Positions 1 through 12,317 of a stretch of 18,903 nucleotides of DNA are shown here, one piece after another. The position numbers and the translations under genes are program-made. Origin of the DNA: Phoronis ovalis. Taxonomy: Eukaryota; Phoronida; Phoronidae. The DNA is taken from the NCBI GenBank assembly GCA_028565635.1, contig JAOXYB010016977.1, positions 1-18,903 of the forward strand, given 5' to 3'. Every line of letters starts with the position of its first letter. Position 1 is the stretch's first letter. The notes beneath the pieces are model-generated. The model saw nothing but the letters and a program-made list of their open reading frames with translations. It made no database searches and was not told the origin of the DNA.

Positions 1-2548
1 GGGTCACTTTTTATACCTACAAGTCTTTCAAAGGGGTGTTTTTTAGCAGCCTATATACGCGTTTAGGGGCCTTTTTTAAACCTGTGTTTGCGCATGTGGA
101 CCCACCCTTTACATAAGTGCCCTCCCCGGGCCCATACCACTATGGAAAGATTTGAGAATGTTGTTCTCGTGCAGGAACATGTGAATTCAACGGATTGATA
201 TATTGCTCAGAGATGTCACTATAAAACTGCTATTAATCCATTTTCATCTTAGCTGTCAGATTGACTACATGCCAGAGTGTCGTGTCTTTAAGATTTAAAT
301 TTACCTAGTCTATGCTGTTGGAATGGAAAAATAAGGACTTATTCATAGTCACCCTATCAACATTTAATTAAACACAATTTTATTTGTCTTGTCATATTTG
401 GGAAAGATTTAAAATGCTTTTGGTTTGTGGTTTTGTCAAAATTTCTGTCGCTTTGTTTTTTTGATTTGGTATAGTCTACACGTGTACACTTCACACAGAG
501 GAGTATGCTTAGTCATTTTGTTAAAAAAGAGCTGTGTATAAACCCATTATTAACGCCGGTCATAAATTACTTCTGGTCCTTTGACACGTTAAAGTACGAA
601 GTTTCGTGCTCAGGTATTTATCAAACTACAAAATCATGTCTTTCCTTGTACAAACTTTGGCAATCAATTACTTCTGAGTTAATGGCATCTTTTAAAAGTG
701 CATATGTATTAATATTATAATATTTTCCTACATCAAAGTGTGAAATAAAAAAATCTAGGTACAGATTATAAATTATGTGGTATTTGTTATGTGGCATTTT
801 TTTGGATCAAATGTACCCGAGAAATAATCCTAAATATTAGTTCGTCATATTTTTTTTAAAATTTATACAAAATCAACACTTTCTAGGTTATCTGATGAAA
901 ATAGACAAACCGGATCTTTAGAAATCTCCTCTCTTCTTTTGATATAATTAATTACTATTTTCATACTGAATTCCTATAGATAGTTTCAATATTTTCCCAC
1001 ACTCAAGCGCAGTAAATAGATACCTATCACTTTCATAGTGTCATCAATGGTTGTCCTTTCTGAAAACAAGGTGGTTGTTTTACTATACAGATTCCCGCCA
1101 GGACTAATACAAAATATAGAGAGTGATGATATTTCCATTCCAGTACTTTGTAGTTATCTTTATTTAATATCAGTGATGAAAATTGAATCTGGATAGAGAC
1201 TGTCAATAGAAAAATATAAGGGGAAAAAATAACAATATTCATTTATATTTCTTCAGATCAAGAGAAATTTATTACAAACGATCGGGTCGCAGAATTTGCA
1301 ATATTGAAACATTTCTATGATAAATATAGCATACTATTATTAAACTGTGAAATATATATTTTAAAAATGAGTAAACGTCATCAAGAAATATTGAAAACAG
1401 TTGTTCGATTGATAGATATTATTTTGTACTGTTTTCCTTTTCTTGAAAACTGCAGCAAGACAGTGGAAATTGAAAGTTATATTTTTATGTATTTATATTT
1501 TATTTCTATTACTTCATACGATAAGTGCACGGCATGTGTAACTGCAAGGTGTACATGTATTTAAATATAAGCCAATTGTCATTTTGAACGTACGTGCATA
1601 TCTAACATAGTTACATTTTACTCCGATGGTAATTCATTCCTTGATATGTTCATATATTTTTTATCAGCCAAAACTCAAATATTCTACATAAGCTCATCGA
1701 GATAATGAATAAAAAAGTATACTACACAGTTAAAACTGGAACAGATATTGAGTTGTTATTAGGCCCCAACATTAGAATGGAATAAACATTATGATGATAT
1801 CGATCAGTTACTTCCACACCAATGCTTTTTTTTGTGTGTTATTACATTTAGTAAAAAGAAAGACTACCTATGTAAACAAATGGGCGTATTTCAACCAAAA
1901 TCTTATTATTTTGTAATTTTTGTGCATTATATGCATGCGCGCGAGGGTGAAACATTTTAACATATATGTATTATGTTTAGAGTAGAGTTATCATTAATGC
2001 CTGAGGCTTTGAAGTTTATATTACCAAACACAGAAACTAATCTTTGCAGACAGAACCTGGGCATAAGTATCCCAGACAGAATTTTTCGTCAAAATTAGAA
2101 TTCCATTAGAAGACTGAACAGATTGAAATGAATCCGAAATTCGACTGTAAGTGTTGCTTTTTGCCGTTTTTTCATAAGCTAGGCTATTAATTTGATTAAA
2201 TTTGGGGTTTTATGAGGGTATTATAGTAGGTCGAATATTTAGTGTACATCAGAAATACTTTTTTCTAAGTTGTAGTTTTGTATCGTCGATTACCACGGCT
2301 ATTCTATCATGATAGCTAATTCTGAATATCACCAGGAAGTTTAGCGGACTATAAATAAATTTTGGCAGGATATAATTAGGTGCTTGTATCGGGATATCAT
2401 TATTTCCTTTTTTTAATGTAAATAGACCTGTAGCAGATTGCTCCATGTATTACTAGGAAAGCACATCATGTAAAGCATTGCTTTTCAAATAGCACAGTGA
2501 ATTTATTGAGGTAATCTTTGACGAATATGATAATTAATTTGTTTATTT

Positions 2549-2551
<3 letters not shown>

Positions 2552-2582
<31 letters not shown>
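2552..2582. repeat. (AT)n microsatellite
   Basis: Uninterrupted alternating A and T over about 31 bases. Likely length-polymorphic between individuals. Confidence 0.95.
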
Positions 2583-2585
<3 letters not shown>

Positions 2586-3056
2586 GTCGAAGTCAACAAC
2601 TGTTTATTTAGAAGCTTTCTTAAAAATGTGTTAAGTAAACAGTAGTGTTTCTGGTTGCGTTAATTTCAAACCAGTATTCGTGTGACATCCCGATGTATTA
2701 AATACCTATTCTTCATCTAGTTTATCTACCTAGTAATAATTCTGCTAAGGAAAAAATCCAAATAATTGCCCCAAGACACAACAATCTTATACTAAGGTTA
2801 AAGCAGACATTTTCTTTGTGCCAAAAGATTTTTTTAATGACCGGAATCTCTAATAAAATTGTTTTTTAACTTGATTAGCTTTTACAAACTTTGCATAAGT
2901 GAAATAGCCTAAACGAATGTTGAAAAAAATTCTGCGTCCAATAATTCAATTGGGTACTGTGGTGAGTGTTGAAATTTCCCGAACCTCCTAAATTTTCACT
3001 CTTCATGAATACTGTGTGGAAAAGTTTCTTAATTATTTATAAATAAAAATATACGA

Positions 3057-3106
3057 ATCTACATCTATCATGTAGATGGGTGACCGTCTCGTTCCTGGTC
3101 GACCAG
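3057..3106. repeat. Hairpin and adjacent 12 bp palindrome
   Basis: ATCTACAT and ATGTAGAT (3057-3064 and 3070-3077) form an exact 8 bp stem with a five-base loop. Eighteen bases on, CTGGTCGACCAG (3095-3106) is a perfect palindrome. The segment is also GC-richer than its surroundings. Confidence 0.6.
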
Positions 3107-4416
3107 TGCATAATTTTAGATCAATCCTTCTAATTACAATCTGTCACAATGAGTGATCTCAATTTGTCCTCCTGATTTTTTCAGTGATTCACGAGGTGCA
3201 AGTGTTTAAAAATCAAGTAGATATACTGACACCCCTGGCCTGACGGAATGAATGATTTCGTATGTCTAATATATTGACTTGAACTTTTACAGTACACCCT
3301 CTTTGATTTCAAAAAAAAGGTTCAATTTTAAGATCCTACAATAAACACTTTAACAAAATTCGTACTCAATAAAGTTTGAGAGAGTTGTTTTTATTTTTCT
3401 CAAACTATCACAAGAATAGCGACAACAATTTTTCAAAAAGTTGGCATATTACCGAAACATAAGTTCGTCCTTTTGAGAGATGGTGGGGTTTAAGTATTAC
3501 ACACGTTAAGAATTTACTCTTTTTTATGTTTCTAAAGGGATAAAACTCTGAACTCTGTCAGCATCTTTCTGAACCATTACTTTTTGGGCAATACAAGATC
3601 AATTATGTTTTTTAAAAGTCTTATTTTAATTTCTCAATATTCAAACATAATGACCCTCAGACAATTTCACAAACGCCGCTACTCATCACAATATATTGAC
3701 AAAATAAGTTTTTTATTATATACGAGTGCCAGAATTTTTAACTAAGCGCCACCTATGAGCGTTTTAGTAACTGCTACAAGTGATACTATTAGTTTATAAC
3801 TGCGGAACTAAATTAGAATATAGCTTTTTTTTCTCAAAAACGGTTACAACAAGATTCTATTTTGAAATGGATGGAATAAAATTTAATTGCCTTTCTACAA
3901 TCATTACAAAAACATCTATGACATGATTGTTATTAAAATGTTAATTTTTAGGCGCCCTTATCTGGAAAGTTTTACCAATACTGTTATTACTTCCTAGTGT
4001 GGGCAGGTTATAGGACATCATACATTCCTTCTACATACTTTGGTCCTTTGAAGTAAGTAAGCCATTTGCATAGTATGAGACATATCGGAGACGAAATTCC
4101 TTCCATTTTTAAACTGAAATTCAGACTTGAACACTTAGCTCGACAGTTAGTTGACATCGCCGGAGCCTTGTTAAGCAGTGACACTTTTGTTTTGAATTCT
4201 TTCTTTACCATTTTATTGAATTATGCTGGAGATAGCGCAGATGTTTTGTGTAAGAATAATTTTTATGTTGTTTGTTTACCTATCAACTACGGATCGTCAA
4301 CGAATCATTTAATATTTTGGGATTTCATTTGGAGTTTCTTGGTTTTTTAAGTAAGAATGGACTGTAAAACTGCGAACTGTAGGCCAATCACTGAAGGACA
4401 TTTAACTAGATTATAC

Positions 4417-4442
4417 CATGTTACACCTTCATGTTACACCTT
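4417..4442. repeat. 13 bp tandem repeat, two copies
   Basis: CATGTTACACCTT occurs twice head to tail without mismatch. Probably a recent local slippage duplication. Confidence 0.85.
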
Positions 4443-6086
4443 CGTATTATACCCACCCTTCTATTGAACAGCATAGAAGTCAGCAGTACATAATCCCCAG
4501 TCGCATCTCGGTTCCTATTGGCAAACAGTTAAAAGGTATAAATAAAATCTACGAAATTATCCTGTTTCGCATAATAATGTATAAATAATAGTAGATAGTT
4601 TATTCTGGTATCTAACTTGGTAGTTTTGTGGCGCCACCTTGTTACAATCTCTAGTATTAGATTAGCTTGAAATTATGTTGGATTTGTGAGGCATTCGTGT
4701 CTGGGGCTACTACTCTCTCATTATATCTGTAGAAATAGCAAGGTGCCAGTTAATTTTTCGTTATAAACTTATCTCTAAATTCGCTCTGAAAATTACAGCT
4801 CGTGGACTTACTGAATATACAAGCTGAAACAATTTCTTGTTTGCTCAAACTTGGCAAAAGTTGTTAATTTCATAGCTATGTTGAGTTCAAAATTATATGT
4901 TCAATTATCCCTAATTTCTTTTGCTGCTGCTAGCCTTTGCAACGTTGACATCGCACATTTTAAACACTTTTTTCGTATTTTAAAATTCTCATTAGCAAAA
5001 TTTTAAAACGAAACATTTCAATTTTTGAGTAATTAATTTCTCTGTTTTATTAGTGATGTCTTTGAAATAATCACATTCACCGCGATGGGCCCAAGCAAGC
5101 ATATAATTAGTGGAACATTGCGCTTTAAAGACAGGTGTACAGTGCATCTTTCGTATCTAGCCAAAGGATTCGCCCATGGCTACTAATTAACATCAATGAA
5201 GTTGAATATACTTTTATTATTGTCTTTGTAATTTTATTCATAAAAATACTTCGGTTTTACTATTGTTTTCAAATCAGTATAATTGAACATCAGACGTATT
5301 TTCCGGTCATTTACCGTATTTTTTATTTTTTTTATTTTTGAAACTAATAATTAGACATTATAATTATAAATGAACAAATATTCCCTTTATAATACGGTCT
5401 AAATGAAATTTATAAAATCCTGTCAGATGGTGTATTTATACTACAGCTTCCCGTCTTCTCTCTGTTTTTCAATCAGTTTTTGCAACCCATTTATGTCCAA
5501 TTGCTAACTACAAGATATTATAAAACAATTTTTAAAAAATTCAATTACAAATTCTATTAGATACCAACATGTTTAAAGAAAAGCTATAGTGGTGCTATGA
5601 ACCCATCATCACGATTTAAGCATTTCATCTATATTATAAAATCTGTTATCACTCCGTACATAGCTAACTCAAAGCAAACTCATACCGGACGGCTACAAGC
5701 TGTTGTAAATAAATAAAATAACGGAAAGCAAGTCCTAAAGTAACTTGATGTTGCCAAAGCCCAGCTGAAGGATTAGTCGGACGCACCTTGTATGATCGAG
5801 GAGATTAGACTTGGGATGTACTTTGTCCACTTCTATTATAACAACCTGATAGTACTTTCTAATTTATGGTTTATTGCTATAATTAGTTACTCTACATTGT
5901 AGCCATGTATAATTTAATTTCATATTTAGAAACAAGATCTATTACCGTAAAACAATGTTTTTCCCATTTCATTAGTTCCAGACAATAAATGTATTAAAAT
6001 CTGTCAAATTAGTATTGTCACATAATTATCGCTTAATATCTAATGGAAACTTTTAATATGCATGTTACTGGGCGTATTACATGAAC

Positions 6087-6108
6087 TATATATATATATA
6101 TATATATA
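6087..6108. repeat. (TA)n microsatellite
   Basis: Eleven uninterrupted TA units, 22 bases. Confidence 0.93.
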
Positions 6109-7875
6109 ATAAACTCTAAATTAGTTTTGATGTATACATGGCTCTGGCTTAATAGGGAAACCTGAAAAGGGGTCGGAAAATGGATAATTGATAGACTATG
6201 GCTCGTTATGCTTAATTAGTTCTGATCCGCTAAGTATAATTCTATTCATGCACACTAAATATATTAACAAACTTCAATTCGAATTAGTTGATAAAAAAAG
6301 AAATGTCTATCTCTTTTTGTAGAACATTTATTACTCTATCTTAATTTGTATCTAAAGAAACAATAAATATGTATTTGTTAAATAAATTAATGAATTTAAT
6401 CTGTTCTTGAATATTGGCATTCGATATTTTTAGCTGACACTGATAGGGGTGAATTGTTATGATGTCAAGAAATATGTTTTATTTCGTTAACTTGAATTTA
6501 ATAAGTTATAAAATAGATGCCTCGTTATCAATTCTGAAAAAATAAATGCCATAACATGACCATGTTCAGTTGTATGTAATGAAAGCCGCTAGTTCGCAAT
6601 ACAAATAACAGCAAACAGTACAAAATAATTATATATGTTTACAGACCACATACACCCTTTGTATCTATGTGTTTTTTGTTTAGTATATTTATTTTTTTTA
6701 TGTATAATATATTTATGAAAGTTCACAAGTTGTATGAAGGTTAGTGACACGGAATTATTAGTAGTCGTAGGCGTTTTTTCCCTTTTAAAGTATATCTATA
6801 TAACTATGTTTTTTCCTGTATGAAAATCTGTTAATTTATCGTAAAATAATTATATAATAACTGCTTTCTCATATATGTTTAGCATCAATATTCACCGTGT
6901 TTTATTGTATTACATAACTGACCATAACTGACCAAAGCTAAAAATATAAGTTATAGCACTGTCTTGATCATTAGTATTGTAAAAGAACAGGTAATTACGA
7001 GTAACTAATTATAATTAATCATTTTCCAATAATTGTAGACCTAGAACTTATGACAATTATTTAAAATCATGTTTTTTAAAGTTATCAGGCTAACGATTAT
7101 TTTTTATGTTTCACATTCTGACATGAAATTAAACTTTTCCGAACTATCGAACAATTTTTAAGGTTTTGAGTAAAGTATTTTAAAGCCTAGAATAATTCTG
7201 CCAGTTTTTACAATTGTAATTTAAATCAGTTCTTGCTCAATTTTTGTCTCACTTGCAGCCCAGCGACAGAAAAATGTTTAAGAATGTCTATTTTGGAAAG
7301 ATTTTTATAATTATAATGTATACTGAAAAGCTTTTAATAACAGCTCCTCTGTGATTTCTAGCCTCATTCGAGATTCATTAAAGTACGTGTGTGGTTTGAG
7401 TCTGCATTATAGCTAAAATATTATCCCTTTGTGTATAGTTCTAAAAATGAGCATATGCCCAGGATACTTTTAGACATCACTGCATCAAAAATGTATGAAG
7501 ACAGTTCGAACCAATACTTGATATAAAGTATGCATGTCGCAGTGAATCAAGCCCAACGCAAACGATGAACATATTTTTATAAATCAAAATTATAAAAAGA
7601 AAATTCAAAAAAATTTAATCCGACATCATAACATTTGATCAACATCGGGTCAAAGTGTGATAATAATTTGCGTATGTGATTATATTTTTGTAAGATGCTC
7701 ACTTTTTCTTGTTTTTCCAAGTCACGCAAACAACGCTGGAGTGCTTGACACTGACTACTTTTTTAAAGAAATAAAATATAATTTATTTGCATTTCTCATT
7801 CACTCTACACCTGTTTTGGTATCAGTCGTGTTCTTTTTCAATGTTGTCGTCAGTGTCCTCTGCCGTTAAATACAC

Positions 7876-8104
7876 TATCACGTGATATGTTGTTGTCTTT
7901 AACCAATAAGCTTTCAAAGCTTGCGCGATTGACAACCAAAAGTCACCGCCTTTTATAGAAAGCATTATCCTATAAACTTCGTTAGTCCACAGGTCAAATT
8001 TACTAAATTTATCACCCATATATATCTTTAGACGAAGGTTTCAACACCTGAAATTTTAACCATCGGAAGTTTCCGTGCCAAAATTTACACTACTTAGTTT
8101 AAGG
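7876..8104 (+). promoter_or_regulatory. Putative promoter and 5' UTR of the Pax2/5/8 gene
   Basis: Directly upstream of the start codon lie a perfect 12 bp palindrome with a central CACGTG E-box (7876-7887), a CCAAT box (7903-7907), an inverted repeat AAGCTTT-C-AAAGCTT (7908-7922) and a TATA-like TATAAA (7971-7976). If the TATA box is real, transcription would start near 8000 and the 5' UTR would be about 100 bases. Such elements are common by chance in AT-rich DNA, and a further non-coding upstream exon cannot be excluded, so this is a positional inference. Confidence 0.3.
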
Positions 8105-8180
8105 ATGGATTTAACGTCTCCATATCGTTATCCTAGCATGCCGAGAAATCCAGTTATGGACTTCTATCATTCGTGTAAAA
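8105..8180 (+). CDS. Pax2/5/8: Pax2/5/8 exon 1 (start codon, N-terminal 25 residues)
   Basis: Short first coding exon, easily missed because it is only 76 bp. The ATG has A at -3 and G at +4, a strong initiation context, and an in-frame stop (TAA at 8057-8059) lies upstream, so this is the first ATG of its frame. It encodes 25 residues beginning MDLTSPYRYPSMPRNP, plus one extra base, then a full GTAAGT donor at 8181. The single leftover A joins the GT that opens exon 2 to make AGT (Ser) directly before HGGVNQLGG, so the phase fits exactly. Vertebrate Pax2 and Pax5 also have a short first exon beginning Met-Asp and interrupted just before the paired domain. The segment has no recognised domain. 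Alternative first exons further upstream are possible. The -1 base of the donor is A rather than G, which weakens it slightly. Confidence 0.68.
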
Positions 8181-11030
8181 GTAAGTTAAAACATTCGTTA
8201 TGATGTTTATCAGCGTGAAGAAGATTTTCTTTTAATGTTTAGAAATGAGTTTTTGTGTTATTATTTTATTCCCGCAAGGGAATGCTGTTCTTTAAGCTTC
8301 ATACTTGATGCATCATTAATTAAAAAATGAAATTGTGTATGTGGGTATAGATAACTTTCAGTTTTTCTATTAAAAGTAAAGAGCTTCTAAATTAGGTAAT
8401 GTTTAACTCGCAGACAGTTTAATGAATGTCCTTAAAACACATGTAGCTATTAAAGTAAAAAAATGTAATCATAGTCTTAATGACATCTACTTTTGTCCAC
8501 AAATTGTTTATTATTATTAAATTTTTTAAATCATTATTAATGACGCCCTTGATAAGTTGTCAGGGGTTTTACTCATGTGAAACTAACTTACTCGAGGGAA
8601 CTGAACCGTTGTGCAGGTTCGGCTTCACTGCTCTGAAACTGTATGGTTTTTTCAAAAAGGCAATCACAATTTTTGTTCATACATTCATTTTCTCATTAGA
8701 TCATCGACATTTTAATTTTTTGATGAATTCACAATGTAAAAAGTCATGGCCTCACTTAATAAAGTACATCTTACAAAGCAGTCGGTCGGATCCTGAATAA
8801 GTACGCTTGGGGGACTTTTAGTCACGGCGATTTTCCACTACAGCCATAAGCTACGGTTTCAGTAAATTAGTTTTTCAGTCATAAACCAGTAGGTCGAAAC
8901 TTTTCAATTTATAAATGTGTATAGCAGTATTTACAGTTGCCTGTAGCATTCATGTTGTAGTAGTTAGAAGCCTTCGCTTCAGACGAAATTTTACGTTCCT
9001 CGTGTTAACTTCGTTTTCTTACTTACCTTTTCAAGGTAATTGCGTGCAATTTTTGGATCATATAATAAGTTCTGAAATCGAGAAATTATCGTCAGATTTA
9101 TTTTCAAAAAACAGGTGAGTCAAATAAATTTGATTTACGAAACTTTTGTTTTCTAATATTCATAAATATTCAATTAAGAATTTAAATGAACAAAGCTTAT
9201 AAGTAACGACCGTTTTAAAAAAGTTTAGCTTAAAGTTATAAAAAAATATATGCTACAACTCCCAACGCCGTTATTTAAAAATACGTGATTTTTTGTAAAA
9301 ATAATTGTTGTAATATCAAAAATACAGTTTTTGCTATATCTAGCCAATGTATTCGCTAAAAATGAAGTAGCACTTGCTTATTACGTATATATAATTCCTA
9401 CATGTATTTTTCTTAAAGAAATGTTGATTTTAATTTCGCTGTGACAAGCGTGAATGTCAGGAGTGATAAATCTTTGAAAGGTGGAAGTGTTGATAAAATT
9501 CATCATCTCTCCTGAGTTGCTGTTATCACTGAAAACAATTCGTATTTTCAATTAGACATTTCAGTTTAACAAAAAAGACTTAGGGAAATGGGATTTTTTT
9601 TCCTATCTTGTGTCTGTCGTGTTGGAAAAAAAATGAAAAGTGTGACGAATGAACTGAGATAACATCGACTTTTTATCGTGCTAAAAACATTATTATTTTT
9701 CTCATATTCTATATAAAACGCACAAAAGGAACCCATAAGATGGATATCTGTAGAAATATATTGTTTATGTAAAATATGCTAATTATTATTCAAGGCTCGG
9801 GACAATGTATACGTAAACTTTCTAAACAGTGCTATATATGTATGCGTTGAAAGAGATCAGACTTATGTGTAACGTACCTTCAATGAGAAGGACTGAAATG
9901 GATTATAGTATGTTGTGCAATTGGAGTAGTTGTGCTTACCCCTATCTATTAGGAAATGGAATGAGAGAAGGTTTGGAAATATTTTTTAATAATTTTAATT
10001 TTTTTGTGCAATATTCTACGTTGAGATGCTATTTACTTGTGTTTTTCTTTTTAAAATCTAAATTATCTTTTTGTTTCAGTGAACCTTTTATTATTTGTTT
10101 GGTTTGTGCGCTGATTAATGACACAACGCTTTGTGAGTTCTGTAGTCCATGAGTCGTATTATCAAACAATATCATTAATTTATTTTCAGAGTAAACATCT
10201 CTGGTATCTCGTTTAAAATGATAGTTACCTCTTCTTTCTGTTCATGTTGGTTATGTGGTTAATTTACAAAAAAAAAATCACGCATAAATTTATTCGCGGT
10301 TATGACGGCAATGTCTGTATAAATAGGATGATAGATAGTGAGTGCTGTGTCTGATTGACATTAAATGTCTTATGCTATTTTTTTCGGGAAAATATTTTAA
10401 CGCTAAAGAAATAATATATTACACGTATACCTGTAGCTTCTTCGTTGATATACAACAAAAAATCTCATATAAGCATATTTTTTCTAATATATTTAGTAAG
10501 AAACACAAGCAACTTGGCTATCGTTGATCAAAAATATGCGGGTGACGTTATGCATATTGCGATGATGATACCTTTTAACAGTAGTTTAGATAAGAACACT
10601 TACAGTAGATTGTTACTAATTGATGAGGCCGTTTATTTGACAATTATTTCTATTGCTGCTCTATGTCAAATTTTCACACGCAGCCCGGACAAACAGTTGT
10701 ACATGTAATTATTATGAAAATGTGAACAATTATTACAAAAATATCTTATCATCTGCATCAGAAAAATTACAATGTATTGCATTCATGAATTAAATTTAAA
10801 AGCAGTAGCACTCATAAACATTTTATCTTGATTATTAAGAATGCATGAAAATGTTGTACACATTAAAAGTAGTTAGTACAAGAAATAAAGTCATGGTCGA
10901 AACTACCGCGTACAATTTTATTTAGCTAAATCATAAAATAAATAGCTTCCTTAAGCGACCACTTCTAGTACCATGAAAGTGTTACATTTTACACGAAAGA
11001 TCATGAATTTATCCCTTTTTTGTCTAATAG
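8181..11030 (+). other. Intron 1 (2850 bp)
   Basis: Lies between the exon 1 donor (GTAAGT) and the exon 2 acceptor (TCTAATAG). It is AT-rich. Several open frames occur in it (around 8480-8800, 9829-10152 and 10445-10708), but none resembles a protein family I recognise and none joins exons 1 and 2 in frame. It holds a possible 79 bp cryptic exon (9036-9114) and a small cluster of GATA-like sites near 9460-9530. Confidence 0.65.
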
Positions 11031-11196
11031 GTCATGGTGGTGTAAACCAACTAGGAGGAGTTTTTGTAAATGGCCGTCCGTTACCTGATGTGGTACGACA
11101 AAGGATAGTAGAGTTAGCGCACCAAGGGGTCAGACCATGTGATATATCAAGACAACTGCGAGTTTCTCATGGTTGTGTTAGTAAAATACTCGGCAG
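11031..11196 (+). CDS. Pax2/5/8: Pax2/5/8 exon 2 (PAI half of the paired domain)
   Basis: This 166 bp exon encodes the N-terminal (PAI) subdomain of the paired domain, from [19 protein letters not shown] to [11 protein letters not shown]. The beta-hairpin stretch ([15 protein letters not shown]) comes first, followed by three helices. The recognition-helix residues Q42, R44 and H47 are present, as in Pax2/5/8 proteins. The acceptor is a pyrimidine tract ending TCTAATAG at 11030; the donor is GGCAG|GTAAGA at 11197. It enters in phase 1 (two bases finish the codon begun in exon 1) and leaves in phase 2 (AG), giving Arg when joined to A or G. An open frame runs upstream into the intron with an ATG at 10973, but that part has no Pax similarity and crosses the acceptor, so I do not take it as coding. 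Confidence 0.96.
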
Positions 11197-12119
11197 GTAA
11201 GAAACGAAGATCCAGTACGAAAATTTTCTCTTGCAAAGCTGCAATGAACTATTTTTATTCGAGTAAAATTATTTCACAGTATAACTTTCAAACTTAAGCC
11301 CTCTGAAAGTTGAAGAACCACCATTTAGCTCATGCATTAGATTTTTTACGAGTAGTTAAACCACTTTAGTATGTTCTTGATCGATTTTCAACATTCGTAT
11401 ATTATTGTGTAAATTAATTTAATAAGCAATTTCTTTATTTACCTATTAATAAAAAATGAAGTACTTTATGTTGATATTTGTGTTCATGATAATTATAAGG
11501 ATGTTCATAACAATGAAATAGTTGATTTTTTTTGTGTCTGGAAATTATGATAATTCTGACTTTTCATAAATTAAAAGTCATCACCTCTCAGTAAGTAAAC
11601 AGCTATTTGCAACAAACTGAATTATTAATATTTCAATTAGAAAAACATTTATTTTTGTTGATTTAATTTGCATCATTTGTCACATCCTTATTAGTTCAAA
11701 TTAATGATTGTGAGGAATTGTTATAAAATAACATTTGAACGGCAGTGAAAAACAACCAATTGTTTCTGTCTGCTTACTTTTTGTATTGGTGCTGGATTTA
11801 GCAACGACTGTAAAATTTGCATGTTAATAAATAATGTGTTTTTCCATTTTATTTCAAAATTTTCTTTTATATCGGACGTATTGCTCAAGCTTCACTCCGA
11901 ATACCCAACTTTATACTTACTGTGTGTTCATGTGTTACCCTATGAGAACTTGAATTGTAACTGTAAAGAAATCAATTGAATGTCCTGCTGCCCAAATAGC
12001 TCTCTGTCAATAATAAAGCAATTAACCTGAGTGCTTGTTTTCTATTTGCTAAGAAAATTAGATTCAATTTGGACATCGAAAGATGATGTTTTGAAAATAA
12101 TATAATACTTTATTTACAG
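11197..12119 (+). other. Intron 2 (923 bp)
   Basis: AT-rich intron between the PAI exon and the two RED exons, with a GTAAGA donor and a TTTACAG acceptor. I see no coding sequence or repeat in it. Because the choice between 3a and 3b is made after this intron, it could carry splicing control sequences, but I recognise none by eye. Confidence 0.88.
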
Positions 12120-12317
12120 ATATTATGAAACAGGCTCTATAAAGCCAGGGGTAATAGGGGGTTCTAAACCAAAAGTTGCCACACCAACAGTGGTGGACGC
12201 AATCACCAACTATAAGCAAGAAAACCCAACCATGTTCGCTTGGGAGATCCGAGATCGTCTCCTACGTGACAATGTCTGTTCACAAGATACTATTCCCAGT
12301 GTCAGCTCCATTAATAG
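12120..12317 (+). CDS. Pax2/5/8: Pax2/5/8 exon 3a (linker and RED half, version a)
   Basis: This 198 bp exon encodes the minor-groove linker and the C-terminal (RED) helices of the paired domain, beginning [20 protein letters not shown] and ending IPSVSSINR. The acceptor is TTTATTTACAG at 12119; the donor is AATAG|GTAAGATG at 12318. Paired-domain residues 57-121 are whole codons, and Arg 56 and Arg 122 are split across junctions. This version keeps the family-typical Gly66 (KPGVIGG) and the [13 protein letters not shown] stretch, but departs from the family at T79, R105, N107 and S110, where Pax2/5/8 proteins usually have K, A, G and D. It is followed 174 bp later by a second exon of the same length, phase and content, so it is probably used as an alternative to that one. 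Confidence 0.94.

Larger units (their letters stand above)
1..7875. other. Upstream non-coding region
   Basis: About 7.9 kb of AT-rich sequence without a gene I can support. The first 150 bases or so are GC-richer (for example GGGGCC, CCCGGGCCC) and look like the edge of a dispersed repeat cut by the window. Open frames of 65 to 94 codons at 505-720, 1033-1242, 1304-1564, 2249-2446, 4008-4350, 5135-5341 and 7657-7869 have biased, AT-driven composition and no recognisable domain. It holds two TA microsatellites, several palindromes and a Z-DNA-prone tract. It may contain enhancers of the Pax gene. Confidence 0.6.

Noticed and set aside
4008-4350. Overlapping open frames on both strands (94 codons on +, 67 on -)
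   Set aside because: No recognisable domain in either translation and no convincing splice sites. Could be an old transposon remnant, but I cannot support it.
8480-8800. 106-codon open frame in intron 1
   Set aside because: Phe- and Lys-rich translation typical of AT-rich random sequence, and no family match.
9829-10152. 107-codon open frame in intron 1
   Set aside because: Composition driven by T-rich sequence, with no motif. The TTTGTTTCAG inside it looks like an acceptor but leads to no Pax sequence.
10445-10708. 87-codon open frame with a YAGDVMHIA stretch faintly like the YADD box of reverse transcriptases
   Set aside because: The second catalytic-type residue is missing, the surrounding sequence does not resemble a reverse transcriptase, and it lies inside intron 1 without usable phase. 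Chance resemblance.
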